The notes beneath the pieces were generated by a model that ran no database searches, had not been told where the DNA came from, and was given only the letters and a program-made list of their open reading frames with translations. DNA of 52,427 bases, from NCBI GenBank assembly GCA_028066595.1, contig JALCBJ010000024.1:31032-83458 (forward strand). The letters are read 5' to 3'. The DNA comes from Thermoanaerobaculia bacterium. Lineage in GTDB: Bacteria; Acidobacteriota; Thermoanaerobaculia; Multivoradales; J023. The translations under genes and the position numbers were made by a program. Positions 43,723 through 51,705 of the stretch are shown here, in pieces; positions within the stretch are counted from its first letter, which is position 1; every line of letters starts with the position of its first letter.

Positions 43723-44739
43723 TTACTCAGGGTTGGCCGGCGACAGGATCGGAAAGGGTCCTGTTTCGCCGAGGCTCGACCATAGCTTCATCATGTCGTC
43801 GGGCACCGGAGCTTCCACCACGATCCGGCTGTGGTCGATGGGGTGAGCGAAGGCCAGGCGCAGGGCGTGGAGGGCCGGTCGTCCGAAGTCACGGAGCGGC
43901 CTCTGGTAGCGAGACGGCATACCCCGCCATCGTGCCTCGCCGTAGACCGGGTCGCCTACGATCGGGTGGCCCACGTACTTGAGATGAACTCGGATCTGGT
44001 GGGTTCGTCCGGTCTCGATATCGACGGCCAATAGCGAGGCCACTTGGCCGGCGGAGGCCAGCCGACAGTAGTGGCTGACGGCGGGTTTGCCGCCGCGCTC
44101 CGAAGGACGAACAGTCATCTTCTTGCGGTCCTGTGGATGGCGAGCGATGGGCGCATCGATGGTCGCGTGGGTCGCGGGGATTCCGTGGACCACAGCTAGA
44201 TAGGTCTTGTCGATCTCTCGGTTGGCGAACGCGCGGGTGAGTCCGAGGTACGCGGCCTCGGTGCGGGCGACCACCAAACAACCGGTGGTGCCGAGGTCCA
44301 GACGATGAACGATGCCAGGCCGGCCCGGTCCTCCAACCTGGCCGGTTTCGGGAAAGTGATGGAGGATTCGGTGCGCCATGGTGCCGGTCGAACGACCCGC
44401 GCCGGGATGAACTGCCAGTTCGGCCGGCTTGTCCAGGACGACGAGATGCGGATCCTGGTGCAGGATCCGCAGGACGCCTGGCTCGGCGACGACGATCGGG
44501 TCGGGCTCAGGCGGCGGTAGTCGGCAGATGACCATGTCGCCACGCTGAAGCGTATAGCTGGGCTTGACGGTGGCTGGGCCTGTACTGCCGACACGTACGA
44601 GCCCGTCTCGGATCCATCGCTGGACCTTGTTGCGAGGACGCTCCAGTTTCTCAGCCAGCCAGCGGTCGAGGCGCTCAGGATCGTCAGCCTCGTACGTGTC
44701 GTGCCAGTCGTTGATCGGCGTCCCCCGTTTCGCCGTCAG
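43723..44739 (-). CDS. rluD: RluD/RluA-family 23S rRNA pseudouridine synthase, CTG start proposed
   Basis: A 338-residue pseudouridine synthase. N-terminal S4 RNA-binding domain (about 15-65: RLDRWLAEKLERPRNKVQRW), catalytic motif GIVHRLDLGTTGCLVVA with the essential Asp, GGKPAVSHYCRL, and RTHQIRVHLKYVGHPIVGDP. No ATG, GTG or TTG lies between lspA and the S4 domain in this frame. The first candidate GTG is about 160 bases inside lspA. A CTG at 44737-44739 overlaps the lspA TGA as CTGA, in the geometry of a 4-base ATGA overlap, and places the start where the family expects it. rluD is the best name but rluA/C homologs are possible. Confidence 0.85.
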   Translation of the reverse strand: MTAKRGTPINDWHDTYEADDPERLDRWLAEKLERPRNKVQRWIRDGLVRVGSTGPATVKPSYTLQRGDMVICRLPPPEPDPIVVAEPGVLRILHQDPHLVVLDKPAELAVHPGAGRSTGTMAHRILHHFPETGQVGGPGRPGIVHRLDLGTTGCLVVARTEAAYLGLTRAFANREIDKTYLAVVHGIPATHATIDAPIARHPQDRKKMTVRPSERGGKPAVSHYCRLASAGQVASLLAVDIETGRTHQIRVHLKYVGHPIVGDPVYGEARWRGMPSRYQRPLRDFGRPALHALRLAFAHPIDHSRIVVEAPVPDDMMKLWSSLGETGPFPILSPANPE

Positions 44740-45329
44740 GTCGACGGTACGGTCCCCGCCTCTGCGTCTGCCTCGGAGTCCTCGGGTCCTGCTGTCTCCT
44801 GCTGGGGGCGGTGGTCGAAGAAAGCGGAGAGGATCATCAGACCGATGCCTACAGAAATGGCCGAGTCGGCCACGTTGAAGGTATGCCAGTGCCACGTGCC
44901 GATGTAGAAGTCGATGAAGTCCGTGACGCCACCCTGAGCCAGGCGGTCGATCAGGTTGCCGATGGCGCCGCCCAGGACTAGTGCCAAGGCCCAGAGGAGG
45001 AAGCGCTCTCGCTTCGGAACCAGCCAAAAGTAGTAGCCGACAAAGCTGAGCGCGACCAAACCCAGACCCAGAAGCAGCAACGTCTGGCTACGGTCGCCGT
45101 GGGCGGCAAAGAGTCCGAAGGCTACGCCGGTGTTGCGGACATGGATGAAGTCCAGCATGCCCGGAATCACTTCCATCTGAGCGTGCGGGCCCAGGTGGGA
45201 TTCCACCAGCCACTTGCTCCATTGATCGAAGAGCAGAATGACCAAGGAGACGAGGAGGTAGGGTGACTTGGCCCTGAGGTCGCCCGGGGCGTCGTCGGTC
45301 GGCGTCGTCGAAGAAACGGAGTCGTTCAT
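44736..45329 (-). CDS. lspA: Lipoprotein signal peptidase (signal peptidase II)
   Basis: A 197-residue inner-membrane aspartic protease that removes signal peptides from prolipoproteins. Four hydrophobic segments near 28-45, 85-105, 112-132 and 160-180. Family motifs: LFDQWSKWLVE, HVRNTGVAFGL, GGAIGNLIDRLAQGGVTDFID (first catalytic Asp) and FNVADSAISVG (second catalytic Asp). The C-terminus has about 20 acidic residues beyond the usual end. ATG overlaps the preceding mini-gene stop as ATGA. Confidence 0.95.
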   Translation of the reverse strand: MNDSVSSTTPTDDAPGDLRAKSPYLLVSLVILLFDQWSKWLVESHLGPHAQMEVIPGMLDFIHVRNTGVAFGLFAAHGDRSQTLLLLGLGLVALSFVGYYFWLVPKRERFLLWALALVLGGAIGNLIDRLAQGGVTDFIDFYIGTWHWHTFNVADSAISVGIGLMILSAFFDHRPQQETAGPEDSEADAEAGTVPST

Positions 45330-45520
45330 GGTGGCTGTTCGGTAAGAGGCTGGACGGTCGAGCCGGCCCGGGGATCTGGGCGATCGCCTTCGACGAGGGC
45401 GACCGCCGCCGCACCGGGGTTCTCTTGGGTGATCGAAAGATGAACTCGTAGGCCGCCGAGTGTATCGAGACGCTCGCGCGCGTCGTGCAACTCGACCATG
45501 TCGAGCCCTAGGATGCTCAC
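45326..45520 (-). CDS. 64-residue AcpS-like mini-gene
   Basis: A 64-residue frame fitted exactly between thiE (GTGA overlap at 45517-45520) and lspA (ATGA overlap at 45326-45329). Its start SILGLDMVELHD resembles the first strand of holo-ACP synthase (G-I-D-x-V-E), and DTLGGLRVHLSITQENPGAA followed by AVALVEGD resembles the AcpS C-terminal end (hlSitH...AaAvvvE). The roughly 60 middle residues of AcpS, including the second Mg ligand, are absent. It may be an internally deleted acpS relic or a short protein in its own right. The double 4-base overlap argues that it is translated. Confidence 0.5.
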   Translation of the reverse strand: MSILGLDMVELHDARERLDTLGGLRVHLSITQENPGAAAVALVEGDRPDPRAGSTVQPLTEQPP

Positions 45521-46137
45521 GATCTGGCTTCCTCCCAGGCCTGCACCAGGCAGCGGCGGGTAGTGCGGTCCTGGAAAACCCGGATACCGGCGACGCCTCG
45601 AGCACCGGTCTCGACGCAATCCGCGACGTCCTTTGCGTCGAGGCCTCCCAAGGCGACGACGGGCAGGTCGCCAGCGCAACCAACGGCGGAGCGCAAGCCG
45701 GTCAGGCCCTGGGGTGGACCATAGCGAGCCTTCGATAGCGTCGGCAGGATGGGTGAGAACGTCACGTAGTCGGCACCGTCACGAGCTGCCGTAGAGATCT
45801 CGCGATCGCAGTGAGTGGAACGACCTACCAGGAGCTCCGGGAACCGCGCACGTATCGCGTGCGTGGGAACACCTCGGGCGGGAAGGTGGACACCATCCGC
45901 GCCAGCCGCCCTGGCGATGTCGGCGCGCCCGTTCACCAGGACCTGGATCCGTCCCTCGGAGCGTTCCACGACCTGCCAAACCTGTCGAAAGAGCTCGCCG
46001 TCGGCGAGGTGCTTTAGGCGGATCTGGACATAGTCGACGCCGTCGTCGATGAGGCCGTCCAACCAGTCCATCTGCATCGATTCCGAGCTGATCGCCATCA
46101 GCCTCGGAGCGCGCAGCCGCCGATCATCTCCGCCCAT
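45517..46137 (-). CDS. ThiE/TenI-like thiamine phosphate synthase family protein
   Basis: A 206-residue TIM-barrel protein. Motifs: VDYVQIRLKHLADGEL (in ThiE, VQLREK), RIQVLVNGRADIARAAGADG followed by VHLP, LLVGRSTHCDREI, GADYVTFSPILPTLSK and VVALGGLDAKDVADCVETGA with GVAGIRVF. The arginine/lysine phosphate-binding residues look partly changed relative to ThiE, so TenI-like is also possible. ATG at 46137 overlaps the upstream small membrane-protein gene by 14 bases; an ATG 13 codons later is possible. First core gene of the overlapping lspA operon. Confidence 0.8.
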   Translation of the reverse strand: MGGDDRRLRAPRLMAISSESMQMDWLDGLIDDGVDYVQIRLKHLADGELFRQVWQVVERSEGRIQVLVNGRADIARAAGADGVHLPARGVPTHAIRARFPELLVGRSTHCDREISTAARDGADYVTFSPILPTLSKARYGPPQGLTGLRSAVGCAGDLPVVALGGLDAKDVADCVETGARGVAGIRVFQDRTTRRCLVQAWEEARS

Positions 46138-46375
46138 CGGTCACCGGGGGGCGAAGAAGCTCCGCGAGGTCGTGGATACCCCAGACCAGGTGCACCAAAC
46201 CGAACCCGCTGATGGCTCCTCGGATCCAGGGCTCGCGGAGCGGCTGCAGCTCGCTGGCGCGGAGCAGGTACAGCATCTGGTCGTATCCCGGCGACCAGGG
46301 CAGGAGGAGGAACACCACCCCTGCGGTGGAGCAATAGAGAACGAAGACGAATAGCAGCAGCCGGTCCGCTTTCAT
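46124..46375 (-). CDS. Small membrane protein of unknown function
   Basis: An 83-residue protein with hydrophobic segments near 5-25 (LLLFVFVLYCSTAGVVFLLL) and 52-66 (AISGFGLVHLVWGIHDLAEL), so probably two membrane passes. I do not recognise it. ATG at 46375; the frame is open 19 codons further up but without hydrophobic character. On the minus strand TTGGAG, a 17-base spacer and TACAAT (46385-46413) lie immediately before the start, so its message may be almost leaderless. It overlaps the thiE-like gene. Confidence 0.6.
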   Translation of the reverse strand: MKADRLLLFVFVLYCSTAGVVFLLLPWSPGYDQMLYLLRASELQPLREPWIRGAISGFGLVHLVWGIHDLAELLRPPVTDGRR

Positions 46376-46567
46376 GGGTGGCCGATTGTACGCGATTGCC
46401 GGAGCACCTCCAACGCCACGGACCCCTGGCATCCGCTATACTTTCCCGGGCCTCAATGGATCGCTGCCCCCCCTGCTGCTCTCTCGTTCCGAGTAGAGTC
46501 TTCGGGACTCTGGCTGCACGATCATGATGGGAATTGACTGGCGACTGCTCTGTCCGGAGGATATGAC

Positions 46568-47446
46568 GTGCTGGGGAAGCTACTCGGCAAGAAAAACAAG
46601 GACGGCGAGGATGAGATCTCGATCGAAGATCTGATCACCCTGGAGCGATTCGACGAAGCGGCGCAGAAGCTCAAGGACCGCGTCAAGAGGGTTCCCAACG
46701 ATCTCCACAGCCATCTCAAGCTGGCGGAGGTCTTCGTGGAGCTGAAGGAGGCGTCGAAGGCACTGGACGAGTACGTATATGTAGCTGACTCGCAGGCCGA
46801 CGACGGTTTCTTCGACAAGGCCATCGCGATCATCTCCAAGGCCGCCAAGATCGCACCGGGAGACGACACCGTACCTCGCCGTCTCGAGAAGTACCGTCGG
46901 ATGAAATCACTGGAATCGAGGCGGCGCTTGGCCATCGAAGGCCTCCTGTCGAACCAGACGACCCAGGTCTCGTCGGCGGCGAATGCCGCGCTCGAGATGG
47001 AGCTGTTGTGGAACCAGATCGCTAAGTCCCATCTGGTAGAGGCGCTTTCGGCCGAACATCTCAAACGGCTCTTCTCCGTGATGGCGCTCAAGAAGTTCTC
47101 GGAAGGAGAGGACCTCGCCAAGGAGGGAGAGCGAGAGCCCAAGGTGATGTACCTGATCGTCAACGGTACGGTGGAGGCCCAGGCAGAGGCGTCCGGCCAG
47201 CACGTGTCCTTGCGATCGTTCACCACAGGCAGTCTGATCGGTGAGAGTGCGTTGCTGGAAAAAAAGCCCTGGCCTGCAAACTACGTCGTCACCGACCGTT
47301 GCACGGCATTCATTCTGGATCGCAACGGATTCGAGCGTACGATGGTGGGACACGAAGATCCTCGCGCCTACATTGCCGTCCTGCGGGAGCAGCACAACGA
47401 CCGCGAGGTGGCACACAGCCTGCTGCGCCTGCGCGGTGGCGGTTGA
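46568..47446 (+). CDS. TPR + cyclic-nucleotide-binding-domain protein
   Basis: A 292-residue cytoplasmic protein. Residues about 20-115 contain TPR-like helices (LERFDEAAQKLKDRVKRVP, LHSHLKLAEVFVELKEASKA). Residues about 160-275 form a cNMP-binding beta-roll: LFSVMALKKFSEGEDLAKEG, VMYLIVNGTVEAQ, and GSLIGESALLEKKPWPANYV. The phosphate-binding cassette Arg of true cAMP binders is not clear, so it may bind another ligand or none. No DNA-binding domain. GTG start with GGAGG (46556-46560) spaced 7. def follows after 27 bases. Confidence 0.82.
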   Translation: MLGKLLGKKNKDGEDEISIEDLITLERFDEAAQKLKDRVKRVPNDLHSHLKLAEVFVELKEASKALDEYVYVADSQADDGFFDKAIAIISKAAKIAPGDDTVPRRLEKYRRMKSLESRRRLAIEGLLSNQTTQVSSAANAALEMELLWNQIAKSHLVEALSAEHLKRLFSVMALKKFSEGEDLAKEGEREPKVMYLIVNGTVEAQAEASGQHVSLRSFTTGSLIGESALLEKKPWPANYVVTDRCTAFILDRNGFERTMVGHEDPRAYIAVLREQHNDREVAHSLLRLRGGG

Positions 47447-47473
47447 GTCCGGGACGCCCCGGGGCATCGAGAC

Positions 47474-47977
47474 ATGGCGATTCTGGAAATCCGGATCTTT
47501 CCCGATCCGGTCTTGCGGTCGACCTGCCCGGCTGTAGAGACCTTCGACGAGGACTTGCACCGGTTGGTCGACGACATGGTCGAGACCATGTACGCTGCAC
47601 CGGGAGTAGGTCTGGCGGCGCCTCAGGTGGGTGTGGAGAAGCGCTTGGCGGTCGTGGACGTCTCGGTCTCCAAGGAACCGGAAAGACTGCTCGTACTGAT
47701 CAATCCGGAGATCGTCGAGTCGTCAGGCCGCGAGGTCGACTTCGAGGGTTGTCTGTCGATTCCGCAGCTTTCGGAGAAGATCGCGCGGCCGACGCATGTG
47801 CGCGTACGCGCTCAGGATCTCGATGGAGTGCCCTTCGAGCTGGAAGCGGAGGAATTCGAGGCGCGCGCCATCTGTCATGAGCTGGATCATCTCGACGGCG
47901 TCCTGTTCATCGATCACCTGAAGGGCCTGCGTCGCGATCGGATCCGCCGGAAACTGAGAAAGCTCGAGTTGGTCTGA
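47474..47977 (+). CDS. def: Peptide deformylase
   Basis: A 167-residue metalloenzyme that removes the formyl group from nascent proteins. All three motifs are present: GVGLAAPQVG (motif 1), EGCLSIP (motif 2, Cys metal ligand) and HELDHLDGVLF (motif 3, HExxH-type with two His and catalytic Glu, here HELDH). Length is typical. ATG start. The usual partner fmt is not visible nearby; yraN follows. Confidence 0.96.
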   Translation: MAILEIRIFPDPVLRSTCPAVETFDEDLHRLVDDMVETMYAAPGVGLAAPQVGVEKRLAVVDVSVSKEPERLLVLINPEIVESSGREVDFEGCLSIPQLSEKIARPTHVRVRAQDLDGVPFELEAEEFEARAICHELDHLDGVLFIDHLKGLRRDRIRRKLRKLELV

Positions 47978-47987
47978 CGGCCGCGGC

Positions 47988-48386
47988 TTGCGAATCGTGA
48001 CCGGTCCACGTCGATTTCGTGCGCAGCCGCACCGACGGGCCATGGGTGACGCGGGGGAGAGTGATGCGGAACGGTACCTGGAGGCGCAGGGCTATAGGAC
48101 TGTCCAACGCAACTTCAGCTGCCGAGACGGGGAGATCGATCGCATCGCCTGGGAAGGCGAAACGCTCTGCTTCGTAGAGATCAAGGCCAGGGTCGGCCGC
48201 CGGTTCGGTTCGGCCGTCGAGTCGATTTCGCGCGCGAAGCGACGAAGACTCGTGAAGGCAGCACACTGGTATCTGGCGCAGCATCCGACCGATGCGCCGT
48301 GCCGCTTCGACGTGTTGGCGATGGATATGGATGATTCCGGAGAATGGAGGTTCACACTGTTGCGGTCGGCGTTCGATGCGGCGTAG
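47988..48386 (+). CDS. yraN: UPF0102/YraN-family protein
   Basis: A protein of up to 132 residues with the YraN nuclease-like fold: ESDAERYLEAQGYRTVQRNF, then CRDGEIDRIAWEGETLCFVE with IKAR, the Asp/Glu/Lys set of a PD-(D/E)XK-type site. RRRLVKAAHWYLAQ follows. The start is uncertain: TTG 47988, GTG 47997 and ATG 48042 are in frame. The family pattern before GDAGE favours one of the first two. Ten bases after def, so likely co-transcribed. Confidence 0.85.
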   Translation: MRIVTGPRRFRAQPHRRAMGDAGESDAERYLEAQGYRTVQRNFSCRDGEIDRIAWEGETLCFVEIKARVGRRFGSAVESISRAKRRRLVKAAHWYLAQHPTDAPCRFDVLAMDMDDSGEWRFTLLRSAFDAA

Positions 48387-48474
48387 TGCACCGTAGTGCG
48401 AGGCACATGGTCGAAGACGACTTCCACCGCGGTCAGCTGGCATTTGCATTCGGAGTGTCTTAACCTCGCGCGTC

Positions 48475-50157
48475 ATGAGCCGATTCGAGAGTCCGACGAC
48501 CGTCCCTGAAGCCCTCGAACGAGCCGCCCATCGTTTTCCGGAGCGCGGGATCGCGGTCTTCGACGGCCGTGCACGGCATCACGAGCGTCGAACCTGGCCA
48601 GAGGTCCTGGATGCCGCAAGGAAGGCCGCAGGCTGCTGGGCCGCTGCAGGGCTAGGTCCTGGCGACCGTCTGGTCATCGCACAAAGCACTTCGTGGGAAT
48701 GGCTCGACGGTTGGCTCGGCGCGGTGTGGCTCGGTGCGCTTCCCGTCGCGGCCGCACCAGGAGCCGGACTCGGCCCTGCGGAAGCACAGGTCCGCAAGGT
48801 CGAGGGCGTGATGGAGCGTCTCGAAGGACGCTTTGCCTTGGTCTCGGACGTCTTCCGCAGGTCTGCGCAGTCGCTGGGCGCACTGAGTGTCGTGGAGCGT
48901 GCCATCACACCGGACCAGCTATTCGGTCTGGCGCCGGACGAGGTGTCGCCGCCACGACCGCAGGCCGACGACCATGCGTTCTTGCAGCTGACCTCCGGTT
49001 CCACCGGGATACCTCGCGCTGTGCAGATAACCCATCGCGGAATTCTCCACAACGCGCGCGCCATCGACCAGCGGATCGGAGAACCACAAGGAGGGCCGAC
49101 TTCCGAGTGGGCCGACGGAATCGTTTCCTGGCTACCGCTGCACCACGATATGGGCCTGGTCGGTTGTGTCTTCGTCACGATGGTGGCCGGAATCGATCTG
49201 TGGTTGCTACAACCGACCACGTTTCTGGCCCGGCCCCAGCATTGGCTGCGGGAGCTGGGAAAGCGCGGCCGGACCTACACCCACGCGCCGAACTTTGGAT
49301 ATCAGCTCTGTGTCGAACGGCTGGACCCGGGTGACCTCGACGGCCTGGATCTGTCGAGCTGGTCCGCGGCCATCACAGGAGCCGAAATGATTCGGCCCGA
49401 AACAGTGGCAGCCTTCGTAGACAAGTTCGGCCCTCTGGGTTTTCGTCCGCAGTGCATTCGTCCTAGCTATGGCCTCGCCGAGGCGACGCTCGGGGTGACG
49501 TGTGACAGAGCAGGCGAGGGACTGCGGACCCTGCCACTCCCCTCGGAGCTGGCGGAGCAGGCGGTCGATGCCGACCTGTCGGAGGTGGCGAGTGTCGGCC
49601 CTCCGATGGCCGACACCGAAGTCCGCATTGTCGGTACCGATGGACGGACCCTGGCGGATGGCCGGGTGGGGGAGGTGGCGGTACGCGGTCCCGGCGTCTT
49701 CACCGGCTACTGGAACGACTCCGCGGCGACCGCCGAATCGCTGGTGTCGGGTGAGCTGCGAACGGGAGATCTCGGATTCCTGAGAGATGGCGAGCTATAC
49801 CTCACCGGCCGAACCAAGGATCTGTTGATCGTCCGTGGCAACAATCTCATGCCCCACGAAATCGAGTGGTTGGCGGAGAAAGTCACCGGTGGCGGTGGCG
49901 CTTTGCGTTCCGGTGCTTTCTCGGTCTCTCATGGTACGCGTGGGGAAGAGGCCGTGGTGGTGGTCGAGACCCAGGAACGGGACGACGAGAAGGTCGAGCT
50001 GCAGCGACGTGACATCCGGCTGGAGGTATCCAAGGGTTTGGGATTGGTCCTGGCCGATGTGGTCTTCGTGCGCCGCGGTCGGATCCCGAAGACCAGCAGT
50101 GGTAAGGTCCAGCGGAGGGAGCTGCGCCGCATGTATCTCGACGGCGAGCTTGCCTGA
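48475..50157 (+). CDS. Fatty acyl-AMP ligase (FadD-like)
   Basis: A 560-residue adenylate-forming enzyme that activates a fatty acid as acyl-AMP, usually to load an acyl carrier protein. Motifs: LQLTSGSTGIPRAVQITH (A3, P-loop) near 162, SWLPLHHDMGLVGCVF (typical of FAALs) near 210, RPSYGLAEATLG near 318, LRTGDLGFLRDGELYLTGR near 420, and the C-terminal PKTSSGKVQRREL Lys loop. The next gene is an ACP and the third an acyltransferase, which fits the FAAL-ACP loading model. ATG start. The acyl chain is unknown. Confidence 0.92.
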   Translation: MSRFESPTTVPEALERAAHRFPERGIAVFDGRARHHERRTWPEVLDAARKAAGCWAAAGLGPGDRLVIAQSTSWEWLDGWLGAVWLGALPVAAAPGAGLGPAEAQVRKVEGVMERLEGRFALVSDVFRRSAQSLGALSVVERAITPDQLFGLAPDEVSPPRPQADDHAFLQLTSGSTGIPRAVQITHRGILHNARAIDQRIGEPQGGPTSEWADGIVSWLPLHHDMGLVGCVFVTMVAGIDLWLLQPTTFLARPQHWLRELGKRGRTYTHAPNFGYQLCVERLDPGDLDGLDLSSWSAAITGAEMIRPETVAAFVDKFGPLGFRPQCIRPSYGLAEATLGVTCDRAGEGLRTLPLPSELAEQAVDADLSEVASVGPPMADTEVRIVGTDGRTLADGRVGEVAVRGPGVFTGYWNDSAATAESLVSGELRTGDLGFLRDGELYLTGRTKDLLIVRGNNLMPHEIEWLAEKVTGGGGALRSGAFSVSHGTRGEEAVVVVETQERDDEKVELQRRDIRLEVSKGLGLVLADVVFVRRGRIPKTSSGKVQRRELRRMYLDGELA

Positions 50158-50235
50158 TCCAGGCCCCCCTAGCATCTCGCGAACCCGCGAACCGAAGATC
50201 AGTTCATCGCCGGCTCTGCCGGTGGAGTTTCATCC

Positions 50236-50475
50236 ATGGATTCGACCGACGCGAAAAAACAGGCACTGCAAATCATCGCCGACGTGGCGGAAAAGAGCGC
50301 ATCGGAGTTACAGAACGAGCAGAACCTGCTCGCGGACCTCGGTATCGACTCACCGAAGGCACTGAAGCTCCTGATGGATCTGGAAGACGGCCTGAACCTG
50401 GAGATCAGCGACGAAGACGCTGCGCGGATGGAGACGGTCGGCGACATCCTGCGCTTCGTCGGATCCGCGGCCTGA
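50236..50475 (+). CDS. Acyl carrier protein
   Basis: A 79-residue acyl carrier protein. The phosphopantetheine Ser is in the motif LADLGIDSPKALKLLMDLED, where SPKA replaces the usual SLDxVE-type run. Helical pattern and acidic character fit the family. ATG start. It lies 78 bases after the acyl-AMP ligase and 9 bases before the acyltransferase, so it probably carries the fatty acid between the two. Not the main fatty-acid ACP, given the context and the altered motif. Confidence 0.92.
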   Translation: MDSTDAKKQALQIIADVAEKSASELQNEQNLLADLGIDSPKALKLLMDLEDGLNLEISDEDAARMETVGDILRFVGSAA

Positions 50476-50484
50476 TCGTACGAC

Positions 50485-51381
50485 TTGAAGGACGCGCATC
50501 TCCAGCACGCCGTCGAGTTCGCTGCCTACCGCCTGTTCGTACGCTGGCTGCACCGCCGTCGTCACGAAGACGTAGCGGCCCCCGGGCGACGGTTGGGTCG
50601 ACTGGCGTATCGGCTTCTCCGCTCGAAGCGCCGGCTGGCCGAACGCAATGTGGCACGCGTCTTCCCCGAGCTGGACGGCGCAGCAGGGCAGCGGATCGTC
50701 GAGCTCTGCTTCGAGCATTTCGGCGCCTACTTCCTGGAGGTGGTGTCGGCCGGACGACTCGATCGCGGCGAGTTGTTGTCCCGCTTCGAGCTCTCGGGCC
50801 TGGAACACCTAGAGCATGCCCTTTCCGGGCCGCGAGGCTGCTTCTTGACGACCGGACATTTCGGCACTTGGGAGCTCGCGATGTTTCCGCTTGCCGACTG
50901 GGCGACACGACACGGCCGGTCGTTCCATGCCGTCGCACGTCCGCTCGACAACCCGCGGATCGACGCCGATCTGCGAGCGTCGCGAGGACGGTACGGCGTG
51001 GAGATCATCGACAAAGCCGGTGCTGCGCACCGCATGCTCAACGCTTATCGAAGGGGTGGCCTGGTCGCCATAGTGATCGACCAGCATGTCCGCGAGTCGG
51101 CAGGCATCCGCGTGCCGTTTTTCGGTGAGCCGGCCTGGACGAGCCCGGTCCTAGCGACGCTGTCTCTACGCACCGGTGCCCCTGTCGTGCCGTTCACCTG
51201 TCTGCCTGCCGGGCCGGGGCGATACCGGTTGGTTGTTCACGAGGCGATCGAACCGGCGTCGTCCGACCTGCAGGAATCCGAGGCAGAAGCGGAGATGACC
51301 CGGCTCTATCTGGCCGCCGTAGAGCGCGATATCCGCGAGCAGCCTGAGTACTGGCTTTGGATGCATCGCCGCTGGCGTTAG
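50485..51381 (+). CDS. LpxL/HtrB-like acyltransferase
   Basis: A 298-residue membrane-associated lysophospholipid/lipid A-type acyltransferase. The catalytic HX4E motif is in TTGHFGTWELAMF near residue 115; later family features are AVARPLDNPRID, GGLVAIVIDQHV with VPFFGEPAWTS, and YWLWMHRRW at the C-terminus. These enzymes transfer an acyl chain from ACP to a lipid. TTG start 9 bases after the ACP gene. The acceptor is unknown; no other lipid A genes are in the window. Confidence 0.9.
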   Translation: MKDAHLQHAVEFAAYRLFVRWLHRRRHEDVAAPGRRLGRLAYRLLRSKRRLAERNVARVFPELDGAAGQRIVELCFEHFGAYFLEVVSAGRLDRGELLSRFELSGLEHLEHALSGPRGCFLTTGHFGTWELAMFPLADWATRHGRSFHAVARPLDNPRIDADLRASRGRYGVEIIDKAGAAHRMLNAYRRGGLVAIVIDQHVRESAGIRVPFFGEPAWTSPVLATLSLRTGAPVVPFTCLPAGPGRYRLVVHEAIEPASSDLQESEAEAEMTRLYLAAVERDIREQPEYWLWMHRRWR

Positions 51382-51397
51382 CGTCTTGTGCGAAAGG

Positions 51398-51428
51398 CTC
51401 CTCGGAGCAACCGAGGAGGATTATTTGT
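51398..51428. terminator. Intrinsic terminator, probably bidirectional
   Basis: Perfect 8-bp stem CTCCTCGG (51398-51405) and CCGAGGAG (51411-51418) with loop AGCAA, followed on plus by GATTATTTGT. On minus the stem is followed by a short T-run (CCTTTCG). It ends the acyl-AMP ligase operon and lies directly against the stop of the possible minus-strand small gene. Confidence 0.6.
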
Positions 51429-51615
51429 CTGCCGTGGCGACACGGCGAGGGCCGAACAACTTCGAGTAGAACTGGCGGCAGGGCATCGATGGCCAGTCGG
51501 CTACAGAGGTCAATGACCTTGCGAACGGGTACGGGGCTATCGCAGAGGCTCTGCAGTAGGGGTGCAGGCCAACCCTGGACCGGAACATTCGATCGTTCGG
51601 TTTTGCCGAATTCAT
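51421..51615 (-). CDS. Possible 64-residue small protein
   Basis: A short frame with a strong AGGAGG ribosome-binding site 8 bases before its ATG, and a TAA stop immediately before a terminator hairpin. The product starts MNSAKPNDRMFRSRVGL and ends KLFGPRRVATADK, basic, with two Cys and no membrane segment. I do not recognise it. A second ATG seven bases upstream opens another frame (MFDEFGKTERS) but sits too close to the ribosome-binding site. Nothing else is seen between the acyltransferase gene and the last gene. Confidence 0.35.
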   Translation of the reverse strand: MNSAKPNDRMFRSRVGLHPYCRASAIAPYPFARSLTSVADWPSMPCRQFYSKLFGPRRVATADK

Positions 51616-51705
51616 CGAACATTCCTCCTTACCACACCTGCGATGGTTGCGTCCAGCTCACCGCCCTGGTAGAGACGGCACCCTCAAGGAACAAAGGAGA
51701 TGCCC

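Noticed and set aside
44740..45027. Upstream extension of the rluD-like frame
   Set aside because: It lies inside lspA and has no S4-like or other recognisable content; the CTG at the lspA stop is a better start.
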